Positions 24,525-31,740 of a stretch of 64,000 nt of DNA are shown here, in pieces. Made by a program: the position numbers and the translations under genes. Origin of the DNA: Actinophytocola sp035995025 (GTDB lineage Bacteria; Actinomycetota; Actinomycetes; Mycobacteriales; Pseudonocardiaceae); contig DASYKY010000007.1 of assembly GCA_035995025.1 (NCBI GenBank), positions 56,314 through 120,313 of the forward strand. Direction: 5' to 3'. The stretch's first letter is position 1; each line of letters begins with the position of its first letter. Under the pieces are notes generated by a model, which worked only from the letters and a program-made list of their open reading frames with translations, ran no database searches and had not been told where the DNA came from.

Positions 24525-25843
24525 CCACAGCGGAACGGGCTATGCCCGACCCGGTTACCCCCGTGCTGACCAAGCGCTGGCTGTCGCCGGATTCCTGGCG
24601 GCTCGCGACCTACGAGCGCCTCGAGGGCTACACGGCCCTGCGCACCGCGCTGGCCGGCACGCCCGAGCAGCTCGTGCAGCTGGTCAAGGACTCGGGCCTG
24701 CGCGGCCGCGGCGGCGCGGGCTTCCCGGCGGGCGTCAAGTGGTCGTTCATGCCGCCCAACGAGGACCGGCCGCACTATCTGGTGATCAACGCCGACGAGG
24801 GTGAGCCGGGGACCTGCAAGGACATCCCGCTGATGATGGCGGACCCGCACTCGCTGATCGAGGGCTGCATCATCGCCGCGTACGCGATGCGCAGCCACCA
24901 CTGCTTCATCTACGTGCGCGGCGAGGCGCTGCACTGCATCCGCAGGCTCGACGCGGCGGTGCGTGAGGCCTACGACGCCGGCTACCTCGGCGCGGACATC
25001 CTCGACTCCGGCTTCGGCCTGGACATCACCGTCCACGCCGGTGCCGGCGCGTACATCTGCGGCGAGGAGACGGCGCTGCTCGACTCGCTCGAGGGCCGCC
25101 GCGGCCAGCCCCGCCTCAAGCCGCCCTTCCCGGCGGCCGCGGGCCTCTACGCCGCGCCGACCACGGTCAACAACGTCGAGACCATCGCCAGCGTGCCGTT
25201 CATCGTCAACGGCGGCGCCGACTGGTTCCGCGCGATGGGCTCCGAGCGCTCGCCCGGGCCGAAGATCTTCTCGATCTCCGGCCACGTGGAGCGGCCCGGC
25301 CAGTACGAGGCGCCGCTGGGCACCACGCTGCGCCAGCTGCTCGAGCTCGCCGGCGGCATGAAGGACGGCGTCCCGCTGAAGTTCTGGACCCCGGGCGGCT
25401 CGTCCACCCCGCTGTTCACCACCGAGCACCTCGACGTCCCGCTGGACTTCGAGGGCGCCGCGGAGGCCGGCTCGATGCTCGGCACCACCGCGATCATGGT
25501 CTTCAACGAGACGGTGTCCGTGCCGTGGGCCGTGATGAAGTGGACCGAGTTCTACGAGCACGAGTCCTGCGGCAAGTGCACGCCGTGCCGCGAGGGCACC
25601 TACTGGCTCGCCGGGATCCTGCAGCGGATGGTGGCCGGTCACGGCACCGAGTCCGACATCGAGACGCTGCTCGACATCTGCGACAACGTGCTCGGCCGGT
25701 CGTTCTGCGCGCTCGGCGACGGCGCGGTCAGCCCGATCACGAGCGGCATCCAATACTTCCGGGACGAGTTCCTCGCGCTCTGTGAGAAGAACAAGGGCGA
25801 GGACAACGAGAAGACCAGCCCGGCGCTTGCGGGAGCTCACTAA
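24521..25843 (+). CDS. nuoF: NADH-quinone oxidoreductase subunit F
   Basis: NuoF (440 residues) binds NADH and FMN and holds cluster N3. Evidence: the nucleotide-binding loop GLRGRGGAGFPAGVKW (59-74), NADEGEPGTCKD (90-101), AYICGEETALL (177-187), and [4Fe-4S] ligands Cys350, Cys353 and Cys356 (ESCGKCTPCREG) with Cys396 (SFCALGDG). Length is typical. It overlaps the end of nuoE by four bases and abuts nuoG, whose ATG follows the TAA directly. The C-terminal tail (KNKGEDNEKTSPALAG) is a nonconserved charged extension. Confidence 0.97.
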   Translation: MTTAERAMPDPVTPVLTKRWLSPDSWRLATYERLEGYTALRTALAGTPEQLVQLVKDSGLRGRGGAGFPAGVKWSFMPPNEDRPHYLVINADEGEPGTCKDIPLMMADPHSLIEGCIIAAYAMRSHHCFIYVRGEALHCIRRLDAAVREAYDAGYLGADILDSGFGLDITVHAGAGAYICGEETALLDSLEGRRGQPRLKPPFPAAAGLYAAPTTVNNVETIASVPFIVNGGADWFRAMGSERSPGPKIFSISGHVERPGQYEAPLGTTLRQLLELAGGMKDGVPLKFWTPGGSSTPLFTTEHLDVPLDFEGAAEAGSMLGTTAIMVFNETVSVPWAVMKWTEFYEHESCGKCTPCREGTYWLAGILQRMVAGHGTESDIETLLDICDNVLGRSFCALGDGAVSPITSGIQYFRDEFLALCEKNKGEDNEKTSPALAGAH

Positions 25844-28384
25844 ATGACTGCCATAGAAGAAAAGCCCGAGGCGGCGCCCGTGCCCGAGGGGCACGTGAAG
25901 CTGATCATCGACGGCGCCGAGGTGATCGCGCCCAAGGGCGAGCTGCTGATCCGCACCGCGGAGCGGCTCGGCACGGTCATCCCGCGGTTCTGCGACCATC
26001 CGCTGCTCGACCCGGCGGGCGCCTGCCGCCAGTGCCTGGTCGAGGTGGAGATGGGCGGGCGGCCCATGCCCAAGCCGCAGGCGTCCTGCACGATCACGGT
26101 CGCCGACGGCATGGTCGTGAAGACCCAGCGGACCTCGCCGATCGCGGACAAGGCGCAGCAGGGCGTGATGGAGCTGCTGCTCATCAACCACCCGCTGGAC
26201 TGCCCGATCTGCGACAAGGGCGGCGAGTGCCCGCTGCAGAACCAGGCCCTCGCGCACGGCCGCGCGGACTCCCGGTTCGTGGAGCGGAAGCGCACGTTCC
26301 CCAAGCCGATCCCGGTGTCCACGCAGGTGCTGCTGGACCGCGAGCGGTGCGTGCTGTGCCAGCGCTGCACCCGCTTCTCCGACCAGATCGCCGGCGACCC
26401 GTTCATCGAGCTGCTCGAGCGCGGCGCGCACCAGCAGATCGGTATCGCGGAGAACAAGCCGTTCCAGTCCTACTTCTCCGGCAACACCATCCAGATCTGC
26501 CCGGTCGGCGCGCTCACCAGCGCCGCCTACCGGTTCCGGTCGCGGCCGTTCGACCTCGTGTCCACGCCGAGCATCTGCGAGCACTGCTCGTCCGGGTGCG
26601 CGGAGCGCACCGACTGGCGGCGCGGCAAGGTGATGCGCAAGCTCGCCGGCGACGACCCCGAGGTCAACGAGGAGTGGATCTGCGACAAGGGCCGGTTCGC
26701 CTTCCGGTACCTGACCGCGGGCGACCGGATCACCCGGCCGATGGTCCGCGACCCGAAGACCGGTGAGCTGGCCGAGACGTCGTGGACCGACGCGCTGCGG
26801 GTGGCCGCCGAAGGGCTGGCCAGGGCACGCGACGGCAAGGGCGTCGGCGTGCTGGCCGGCGGCCGGCTGACCGTCGAGGACGCCTACGCCTACGCCAAGT
26901 TCGCCCGGATCGCGCTGCACACCAACGACATCGACTTCCGGGCCCGCCCGCACTCGACCGAGGAGCTGGACTTCCTGTCCTCGGTCGTGGTCGGCACGAC
27001 GCCCGAGAACGGCGTGACGTTCCGCGGCATCGAGGCGGCGCCCACCGTGCTGTGCGTGGCGTTCGAACCGGAGGAGGAGGCGCCGGTCGTCTTCCTGCGG
27101 CTGCGCAAGGCCGCCCGCAATGGCCGCACCAAGGTGTTCCACATCGGACAGTGGACGAGCCCGGCGGTGGAGAAGACGATCCGCCCGCACGGCGCGGACA
27201 AGCCGGTCGCCGGCTCGCTGCTGGCCTGCACGCCCGGCGGCGAGGCCGCCGCGGTCGAGGGCCTGGCCGATCACGCGCCGGACGTCGCCGAGGCGCTGCG
27301 CGGCGAAGGCTCGGTCATCCTCGTCGGCGAGCGGGCCGCGCAGGTGCCGGGCCTGCTCACCGCCGTGGTGAAGCTGGCCGAGACCACCGGCGCCCGGGTC
27401 GCCTGGATCCCGCGCCGCGCGGGCGAGCGCGGCGCGCTGGACGCGGGTGCGGTGCCGACGCTGCTGCCCGGCGGCAGGCTGGTCGGCGACGCGAAGGCCC
27501 GCCTCGACGTCGAGAAGACGTGGGGCCTGCCTGCCGGCTCGCTGCCCGGCCGCCTCGGCCGCGACACGAACGGCATCATCGGGGCCGCGGCCGCCGGCAA
27601 GCTCGACGGCCTGGTGGTCGGCGGCGTGCAGACCGACGACCTGCCCGACCCCGAGCTCGCCGAGCGGGCGCTGGAGCGGGCCGGCTTCGTGGTGAGCCTG
27701 GAGCTGCGGGCGAGCGCGGTCACCGAGCGCGCGGATGTCGTGCTCCCGGTCGCGCCCGCCACGGAGAAGGCCGGCAGCTACCTCAACTGGGAGGGCCGCC
27801 GCCGCGAGTTCGGCGCCACCCTCGAGGGCACGAGCTCGCTGTCCGACTGCCGCGTGCTCGACACGCTCGGCGTCGAGATGGACGTCGACCTGTTCACCCA
27901 GACCCCGCAGGCGGCCGCCGCGGACCTCGGCCGGCTGCCGGTGGTGCTGCGCGCGGCCCCGCCGCCCGCCGAGGTCGCCGTGCGGACACCGGCGCTCGCC
28001 GACGGCCAGGCGGTGCTCGCCACCTGGCGGCAGCTGCTGGACAACGGCTCGCTGCAGTCCGACGAGCCGCACCTGGCCGGCACCGCCCGCGCCGCCGTGG
28101 CCCGGCTGTCGGCGGCGACCGCGGAGCGGGTGGGGCTGAACGGCAACCCCGCCGAAGACCCGCGTGCGGGGTCGAGCGTCAACACCGTCACGGTGAAGAC
28201 CGAACGCGGTTCGATCACCCTGCCGGCCGAGCTGGCGGACCTGCCGGACGGGGTCGTCTGGCTGCCCGCGAACTCCGGCCCGGCGACCGTCCGGCGCACG
28301 CTCGTCGCCGGGCACGGCGACGTCGTGTCGGTGAGCACGGAGAACCTCCTGCCCGGCTCGACCACCGAGGGAGGCACAGCATGA
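25844..28384 (+). CDS. nuoG: NADH-quinone oxidoreductase subunit G
   Basis: The 846-residue NuoG is the large iron-sulfur subunit. In order: a [2Fe-2S] ferredoxin domain with Cys50, Cys61, Cys64 and Cys82; a His-Cys3 site HPLDCPICDKGGEC (His116, Cys120, Cys123, Cys129); a [4Fe-4S] set CVLCQRC (169-175) with a later Cys in QICPVGALT; the extra N7-type motif CEHCSSGC with a distal Cys in EEWICDKGRF; then a molybdopterin-oxidoreductase-like domain without the cofactor. Presence of N7 ligands groups it with E. coli and Thermus enzymes. Its stop forms an ATGA with the repeat-derived mini-frame leading to nuoH. Confidence 0.97.
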   Translation: MTAIEEKPEAAPVPEGHVKLIIDGAEVIAPKGELLIRTAERLGTVIPRFCDHPLLDPAGACRQCLVEVEMGGRPMPKPQASCTITVADGMVVKTQRTSPIADKAQQGVMELLLINHPLDCPICDKGGECPLQNQALAHGRADSRFVERKRTFPKPIPVSTQVLLDRERCVLCQRCTRFSDQIAGDPFIELLERGAHQQIGIAENKPFQSYFSGNTIQICPVGALTSAAYRFRSRPFDLVSTPSICEHCSSGCAERTDWRRGKVMRKLAGDDPEVNEEWICDKGRFAFRYLTAGDRITRPMVRDPKTGELAETSWTDALRVAAEGLARARDGKGVGVLAGGRLTVEDAYAYAKFARIALHTNDIDFRARPHSTEELDFLSSVVVGTTPENGVTFRGIEAAPTVLCVAFEPEEEAPVVFLRLRKAARNGRTKVFHIGQWTSPAVEKTIRPHGADKPVAGSLLACTPGGEAAAVEGLADHAPDVAEALRGEGSVILVGERAAQVPGLLTAVVKLAETTGARVAWIPRRAGERGALDAGAVPTLLPGGRLVGDAKARLDVEKTWGLPAGSLPGRLGRDTNGIIGAAAAGKLDGLVVGGVQTDDLPDPELAERALERAGFVVSLELRASAVTERADVVLPVAPATEKAGSYLNWEGRRREFGATLEGTSSLSDCRVLDTLGVEMDVDLFTQTPQAAAADLGRLPVVLRAAPPPAEVAVRTPALADGQAVLATWRQLLDNGSLQSDEPHLAGTARAAVARLSAATAERVGLNGNPAEDPRAGSSVNTVTVKTERGSITLPAELADLPDGVVWLPANSGPATVRRTLVAGHGDVVSVSTENLLPGSTTEGGTA

Positions 28385-28527
28385 TGTCCTTCGTCTCAGA
28401 GCCGCGTGATCCCCAACCGCACCTAAGGGGAACGGGACGCAAACCGGCCACAAGTGCGTGGCCAACGGGAGTTTCCGTGCCCGACGAGACCCACACTTTC
28501 AATGTCGGGGAGGCGGAACAGCCATGA
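28381..28527 (+). repeat. Family B intergenic repeat with a 48-residue coupled mini-frame, between nuoG and nuoH
   Basis: The whole nuoG-nuoH gap is one open frame, 28381-28527, starting MMSFVSEPRDPQPHLRG and ending HTFNVGEAEQP. Both ends are ATGA overlaps: with the nuoG stop at 28381-28384 and with the nuoH start at 28524-28527. Its DNA resembles, in inverted orientation, the gap between nuoL and nuoM, and its last third resembles the short nuoJ-nuoK gap. The peptide ends GEAEQP, GEAAQS and GEAGRP are shared. Translation is plausible from the overlaps; a folded product is unlikely. Confidence 0.8.
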
Positions 28528-29843
28528 CCAGGGCGCAGATCCTCGCCGACGACCCGATCTGGTTGATCCTGATCAAGGTCGTGGTCGTGCTGCTGCTCGG
28601 GCCGATCATGACGATCTTCCTGATCGTCTGGGAGCGCAAGGCGATCGGCCGCATGCAGCAGCGCCCCGGCCCGAACCGGGTCGGCCCCGGCGGCTACCTG
28701 CAGTCCCTCGCGGACGCGATCAAGCTGCCGTTCAAGGAGCAGATCATCCCGGCGGGCGCGGACCGCAAGGTCTACTTCCTCGCACCGGTCATCGTGGTGG
28801 TCCCGGCGATCATGGCGTTCTCGGTGATGCCGTTCGGCCCGCAGGTGTCGATCTTCGGCGAGCAGACCTACCTCCAGCTGGTCGACCTGCCGGTCGGCGT
28901 GCTCGTCGTGCTGGCCTGCTCCTCGCTCGGCATCTACGGCATCGTGCTGGCCGGCTGGTCCTCCGGCTCGCCCTACCCGCTGCTCGGCGGGCTGCGCTCG
29001 GCCGCGCAGATGATCTCCTACGAGATCGCGATGGGCCTGTCGATCGTGTCGGTGGTGCTCTACGCGCAGTCGCTGTCCACAGGGGACATCGTCGAGGCCC
29101 AGCAGAGCGGGTGGTACTTCTACCTGCTGATCCCGAGCTTCCTGATCTACGTCGTGTCGATGGTCGGCGAGACCAACCGCGCCCCGTTCGACCTGCCGGA
29201 GGCGGAGTCGGAGCTGGTCGGCGGGTTCCACACCGAGTACAGCTCGATGAAGTTCGCGCTGTTCTTCCTCGCCGAGTACGTGAACATGGTGATCGTCTGC
29301 TCGTTCGCGACGACGCTGTTCCTCGGCGGGTACATGGCGCCGTGGCCGATCTCGCTGATCAACGACAACTACTTCAACACCGGCTGGTGGCCGCTGTTGT
29401 GGTTCTTCGCCAAGACGTTCCTGCTGCTGTTCGCGTTCATCTGGGTGCGCGCGACGCTGCCCCGCTTCCGCTACGACCAGTTCATGCGGATCGGCTGGAA
29501 GGTGCTGGTGCCGGCCAACCTGGTCTGGATCGTGCTGATCACCGGCCTGCGCACGCTGCGCGGCGAGAGCGAGGTCTCCACCGGCCAGATCCTCACCTAC
29601 GGCGGCATCGTGCTGCTCGTGGTGATCGGGCTGGGCTTCGTGTTCGACCGCGGCACCCGCGGCACCGAGGACGACGACCAGGTGCCGATCACCGGCGGCG
29701 GCTACCCGGTCCCGCCGCTCGACCTCGAGATACCCAAGCCGTCCAAGCGCAAGGCGGTCCGCGACCGGTCGGCACGGCGGCGGCCCGCGACCGTCGGCGG
29801 CGGTCAGGATGCCGAGAAGGAGTCAGACCATGGGGATCTTTGA
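28524..29843 (+). CDS. nuoH: NADH-quinone oxidoreductase subunit H
   Basis: NuoH (439 residues) is the eight-helix membrane subunit that connects the quinone cavity with the pumping chain. Motifs: WERKAIGRMQQRPGPNRVGP after the first helix, LADAIKLPFKE, YPLLGGLRSAAQMISYE, and the acidic loop FDLPEAESELVGGFHTEYS. The last 60 residues form a charged, basic cytoplasmic tail seen in actinobacterial homologues. ATG 28524 continues directly from the upstream mini-frame. Its stop lies 14 bases inside nuoI, which starts at 29830, so H and I are tightly coupled. Confidence 0.97.
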   Translation: MTRAQILADDPIWLILIKVVVVLLLGPIMTIFLIVWERKAIGRMQQRPGPNRVGPGGYLQSLADAIKLPFKEQIIPAGADRKVYFLAPVIVVVPAIMAFSVMPFGPQVSIFGEQTYLQLVDLPVGVLVVLACSSLGIYGIVLAGWSSGSPYPLLGGLRSAAQMISYEIAMGLSIVSVVLYAQSLSTGDIVEAQQSGWYFYLLIPSFLIYVVSMVGETNRAPFDLPEAESELVGGFHTEYSSMKFALFFLAEYVNMVIVCSFATTLFLGGYMAPWPISLINDNYFNTGWWPLLWFFAKTFLLLFAFIWVRATLPRFRYDQFMRIGWKVLVPANLVWIVLITGLRTLRGESEVSTGQILTYGGIVLLVVIGLGFVFDRGTRGTEDDDQVPITGGGYPVPPLDLEIPKPSKRKAVRDRSARRRPATVGGGQDAEKESDHGDL

Positions 29844-30378
29844 TCCGCTGAAGGGCTTCGGCGTCACCTTCTCGACGATGTTCAAGAAGGTCGTCACCGA
29901 GGAGTACCCGGAGGCGGGCGCACCCGCGGCGCCCCGCTACCACGGGCGCCACCAGCTCAACCGGCACCCGGACGGGCTGGAGAAGTGCGTCGGCTGCGAG
30001 CTGTGCGCCTGGGCGTGCCCGGCCGACGCGATCTTCGTGGAGGGCGCGGACAACACCGAGGAGGCGCGCTACTCGCCCGGTGAGCGCTACGGCGCGGACT
30101 ACCAGATCAACTACCTGCGGTGCATCGGCTGCGGCCTGTGCGTCGAGGCCTGCCCGACCCGGTCGCTGACGATGATCCACGAGTACGAGATCGCCAACGA
30201 CAACCGGCAGGACCTGATCTGGACCAAGGAGGACCTGCTCGCCCCGCTGCTGAAGGGGATGGAGCAGCCGCCGCACGCGATGCGCCTCGGCGACACCGAG
30301 CAGGACTACTACGTCGACGCGCCGCAGCTGTCCCGCAAGTGGGGCTACCCCGATCCCGTGAAGGGGGAGGTCAAGTGA
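29830..30378 (+). CDS. nuoI: NADH-quinone oxidoreductase subunit I
   Basis: The 182-residue NuoI holds clusters N6a and N6b. Two 8Fe ferredoxin motifs are seen: Cys53, 56, 59 and 63 (CVGCELCAWACP) and Cys98, 101, 104 and 108 (CIGCGLCVEACP). It relays electrons from NuoG to NuoB. The N-terminal amphipathic segment GIFDPLKGFGVTFSTMFKK attaches it to the membrane arm. ATG 29830 overlaps the end of nuoH by 14 bases. Its stop forms a GTGA with the following repeat. Confidence 0.97.
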   Translation: MGIFDPLKGFGVTFSTMFKKVVTEEYPEAGAPAAPRYHGRHQLNRHPDGLEKCVGCELCAWACPADAIFVEGADNTEEARYSPGERYGADYQINYLRCIGCGLCVEACPTRSLTMIHEYEIANDNRQDLIWTKEDLLAPLLKGMEQPPHAMRLGDTEQDYYVDAPQLSRKWGYPDPVKGEVK

Positions 30379-30527
30379 GCGAGCTTGCGAGCGAACTAGT
30401 GGATGCAGGGCGACCGCGGGCGGCCGGGCCGAGCCTGCGAGGCGTGGTCGGTGGCGAGCTTGCGAGCGAACCAACGTCACAGGGCGACCGCGAGCGGCGC
30501 CCCGGAGCCTGCGAGGGGGCATCGTGA
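30375..30527 (+). repeat. Family A intergenic repeat with a 50-residue coupled mini-frame, between nuoI and nuoJ
   Basis: The gap is a single open frame that starts VSELASELVDAGRP and ends SQGDRERRPGACEGAS. It overlaps the nuoI stop by GTGA at its beginning and the nuoJ start by GTGA at its end. It contains two partial units: a diverged first copy and a second one close to the nuoD-nuoE element (GDRER-PGACEG shared). The sequence is consistent with insertion of a mobile repeat at a GTGA junction, with GTGA regenerated on both sides. Confidence 0.85.
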
Positions 30528-31387
30528 GTGCCGCGATGAGTGCCGCGATGGTTCTCGCGCAGGGCGTCCAGAACACGATGTCCACCGGCGAGGCGGTCTC
30601 GTTCTGGGTGCTGGGGCCGGTGGCGCTGTTCGGCGCGCTCGGCATGATCTTCGCGAAGAACGCCGTGCACTCGGCGCTGTTCCTCGTGCTGACGATGCTC
30701 TCGCTCGGCGTGCTCTACGTGGTCCAGCAGGCGCCGTTCCTCGGCTTCGTGCAGATCATCGTGTACACCGGCGCGATCATGATGCTGTTCCTGTTCGTGC
30801 TGATGCTGGTCGGCCGGGACTCGTCGGACTCGGTGGTCGAGGTGATCCGCGGGCAGCGCTTCGCCGCCGCCGTGCTCGGGGTCGGCCTGGCCGGGCTGGT
30901 CGTCGCCGCGGTGGCCCAGTCGCTGACCGACGTCACTCCGATCGGCCTCACCGGCGAGGCGGCCAACGGCGGCAACGGGAACGTGGAGAACATCGGCCGG
31001 TCGATCTTCACCGACTGGCTGTTCCCCTTCGAGCTCACCTCCGCGCTGCTGATCACCGCGGCCGTGGGCGCGATGGTGCTCGGCTACGTCGACCGGCACA
31101 CCCGCGGCCGCAAGACCCAGCGCGAGCAGGTCGAGGCCCGCTTCCGTGGCGAGCACGACCGCCCGTCGCCGCTGCCCGGTCCCGGCGTGTTCGCCACCTC
31201 CACCTCGGTCGCCACGCCCGCGCTGCTGCCGGACGGCTCGGTCGCGCCGGAGTCGCTGTCGCGCCTGCTCGACTCGGCCACGGCGGAACAGTTCGAGGAG
31301 GAGCGCAAGGCGGTCGCGGGCAAGGGCCCGGCCGCCGAGGGCCGCGCCCTCAATCCGTCGCCCAAGCACGAAGGCGAGTCGTCATGA
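30524..31387 (+). CDS. nuoJ: NADH-quinone oxidoreductase subunit J
   Basis: NuoJ (287 residues) is a five-helix subunit at the E-channel region of the pumping arm. Characteristic stretches are KNAVHSALFLVLTMLSLGVLY and FLGFVQIIVYTGAIMMLFLFV, with the pi-bulge helix in the latter. After helix five (about residue 190) comes a 100-residue soluble tail, rich in charged residues and Pro, which is typical of actinobacteria. GTG 30524 is used because it forms the GTGA overlap. The N-terminus contains a small repeat MSAAMSAAM, so ATG 30536 is a possible alternative. Confidence 0.95.
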   Translation: MSAAMSAAMVLAQGVQNTMSTGEAVSFWVLGPVALFGALGMIFAKNAVHSALFLVLTMLSLGVLYVVQQAPFLGFVQIIVYTGAIMMLFLFVLMLVGRDSSDSVVEVIRGQRFAAAVLGVGLAGLVVAAVAQSLTDVTPIGLTGEAANGGNGNVENIGRSIFTDWLFPFELTSALLITAAVGAMVLGYVDRHTRGRKTQREQVEARFRGEHDRPSPLPGPGVFATSTSVATPALLPDGSVAPESLSRLLDSATAEQFEEERKAVAGKGPAAEGRALNPSPKHEGESS

Positions 31388-31434
31388 CGCCTCTGGCCAA
31401 CACTTCGAACTCCGGGGAGGCGGGCCGCCCATGA
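31384..31434 (+). repeat. Truncated family B element with a 16-residue coupled mini-frame, between nuoJ and nuoK
   Basis: Fifty-one bases form the frame MTPLANTSNSGEAGRP. It starts at ATGA on the nuoJ stop and ends at ATGA on the nuoK start. The eight bases ATGACGCC occur at both ends, so the nuoK start appears duplicated around the insert. The GEA-containing end matches the 3' end of the nuoG-nuoH element. Confidence 0.65.
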
Positions 31435-31730
31435 CGCCGACCGTTTATCTCTTGCTCTCCGCGCTGCTGTTCACCATCGGCGCCGTCGGCGTCCTGGTGC
31501 GGCGCAACGCCATCGTGGTGTTCATGTGCATCGAGCTGATGCTGAACGCGGTGAACCTGACGCTGGTCACGTTCGCGCGGATCAACGGCTCGCTCGACGG
31601 CCAGGTGATGGCGTTCTTCGTGATGGTCGTCGCCGCCGCGGAGGTCGTGGTCGGCCTCGCGATCATCATGTCGATCTTCCGTACCCGCCGCTCGGCCTCG
31701 GTCGACGACTCCAACCTGCTGAAGTACTGA
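31431..31730 (+). CDS. nuoK: NADH-quinone oxidoreductase subunit K
   Basis: The 99-residue NuoK has three membrane helices and the two conserved glutamates of the E-channel: one in VFMCIELMLNAVNL (helix 2) and one in FVMVVAAAEVVVGLAI (helix 3). Length is typical for the family (about 100). The start ATG 31431 is one half of a duplicated ATGACGCC sequence. The next gene begins 10 bases after the stop with a good ribosome-binding sequence GAGGGGAAGG. Confidence 0.96.
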   Translation: MTPTVYLLLSALLFTIGAVGVLVRRNAIVVFMCIELMLNAVNLTLVTFARINGSLDGQVMAFFVMVVAAAEVVVGLAIIMSIFRTRRSASVDDSNLLKY

Positions 31731-31740
31731 GGGGAAGGCC

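Noticed and set aside
24443..28465. A 1340-codon open frame on the minus strand across nuoF and nuoG
   Set aside because: It mirrors the third-position G/C pattern of the nuo genes, has Arg/Gly/His-rich random composition and no family motif.
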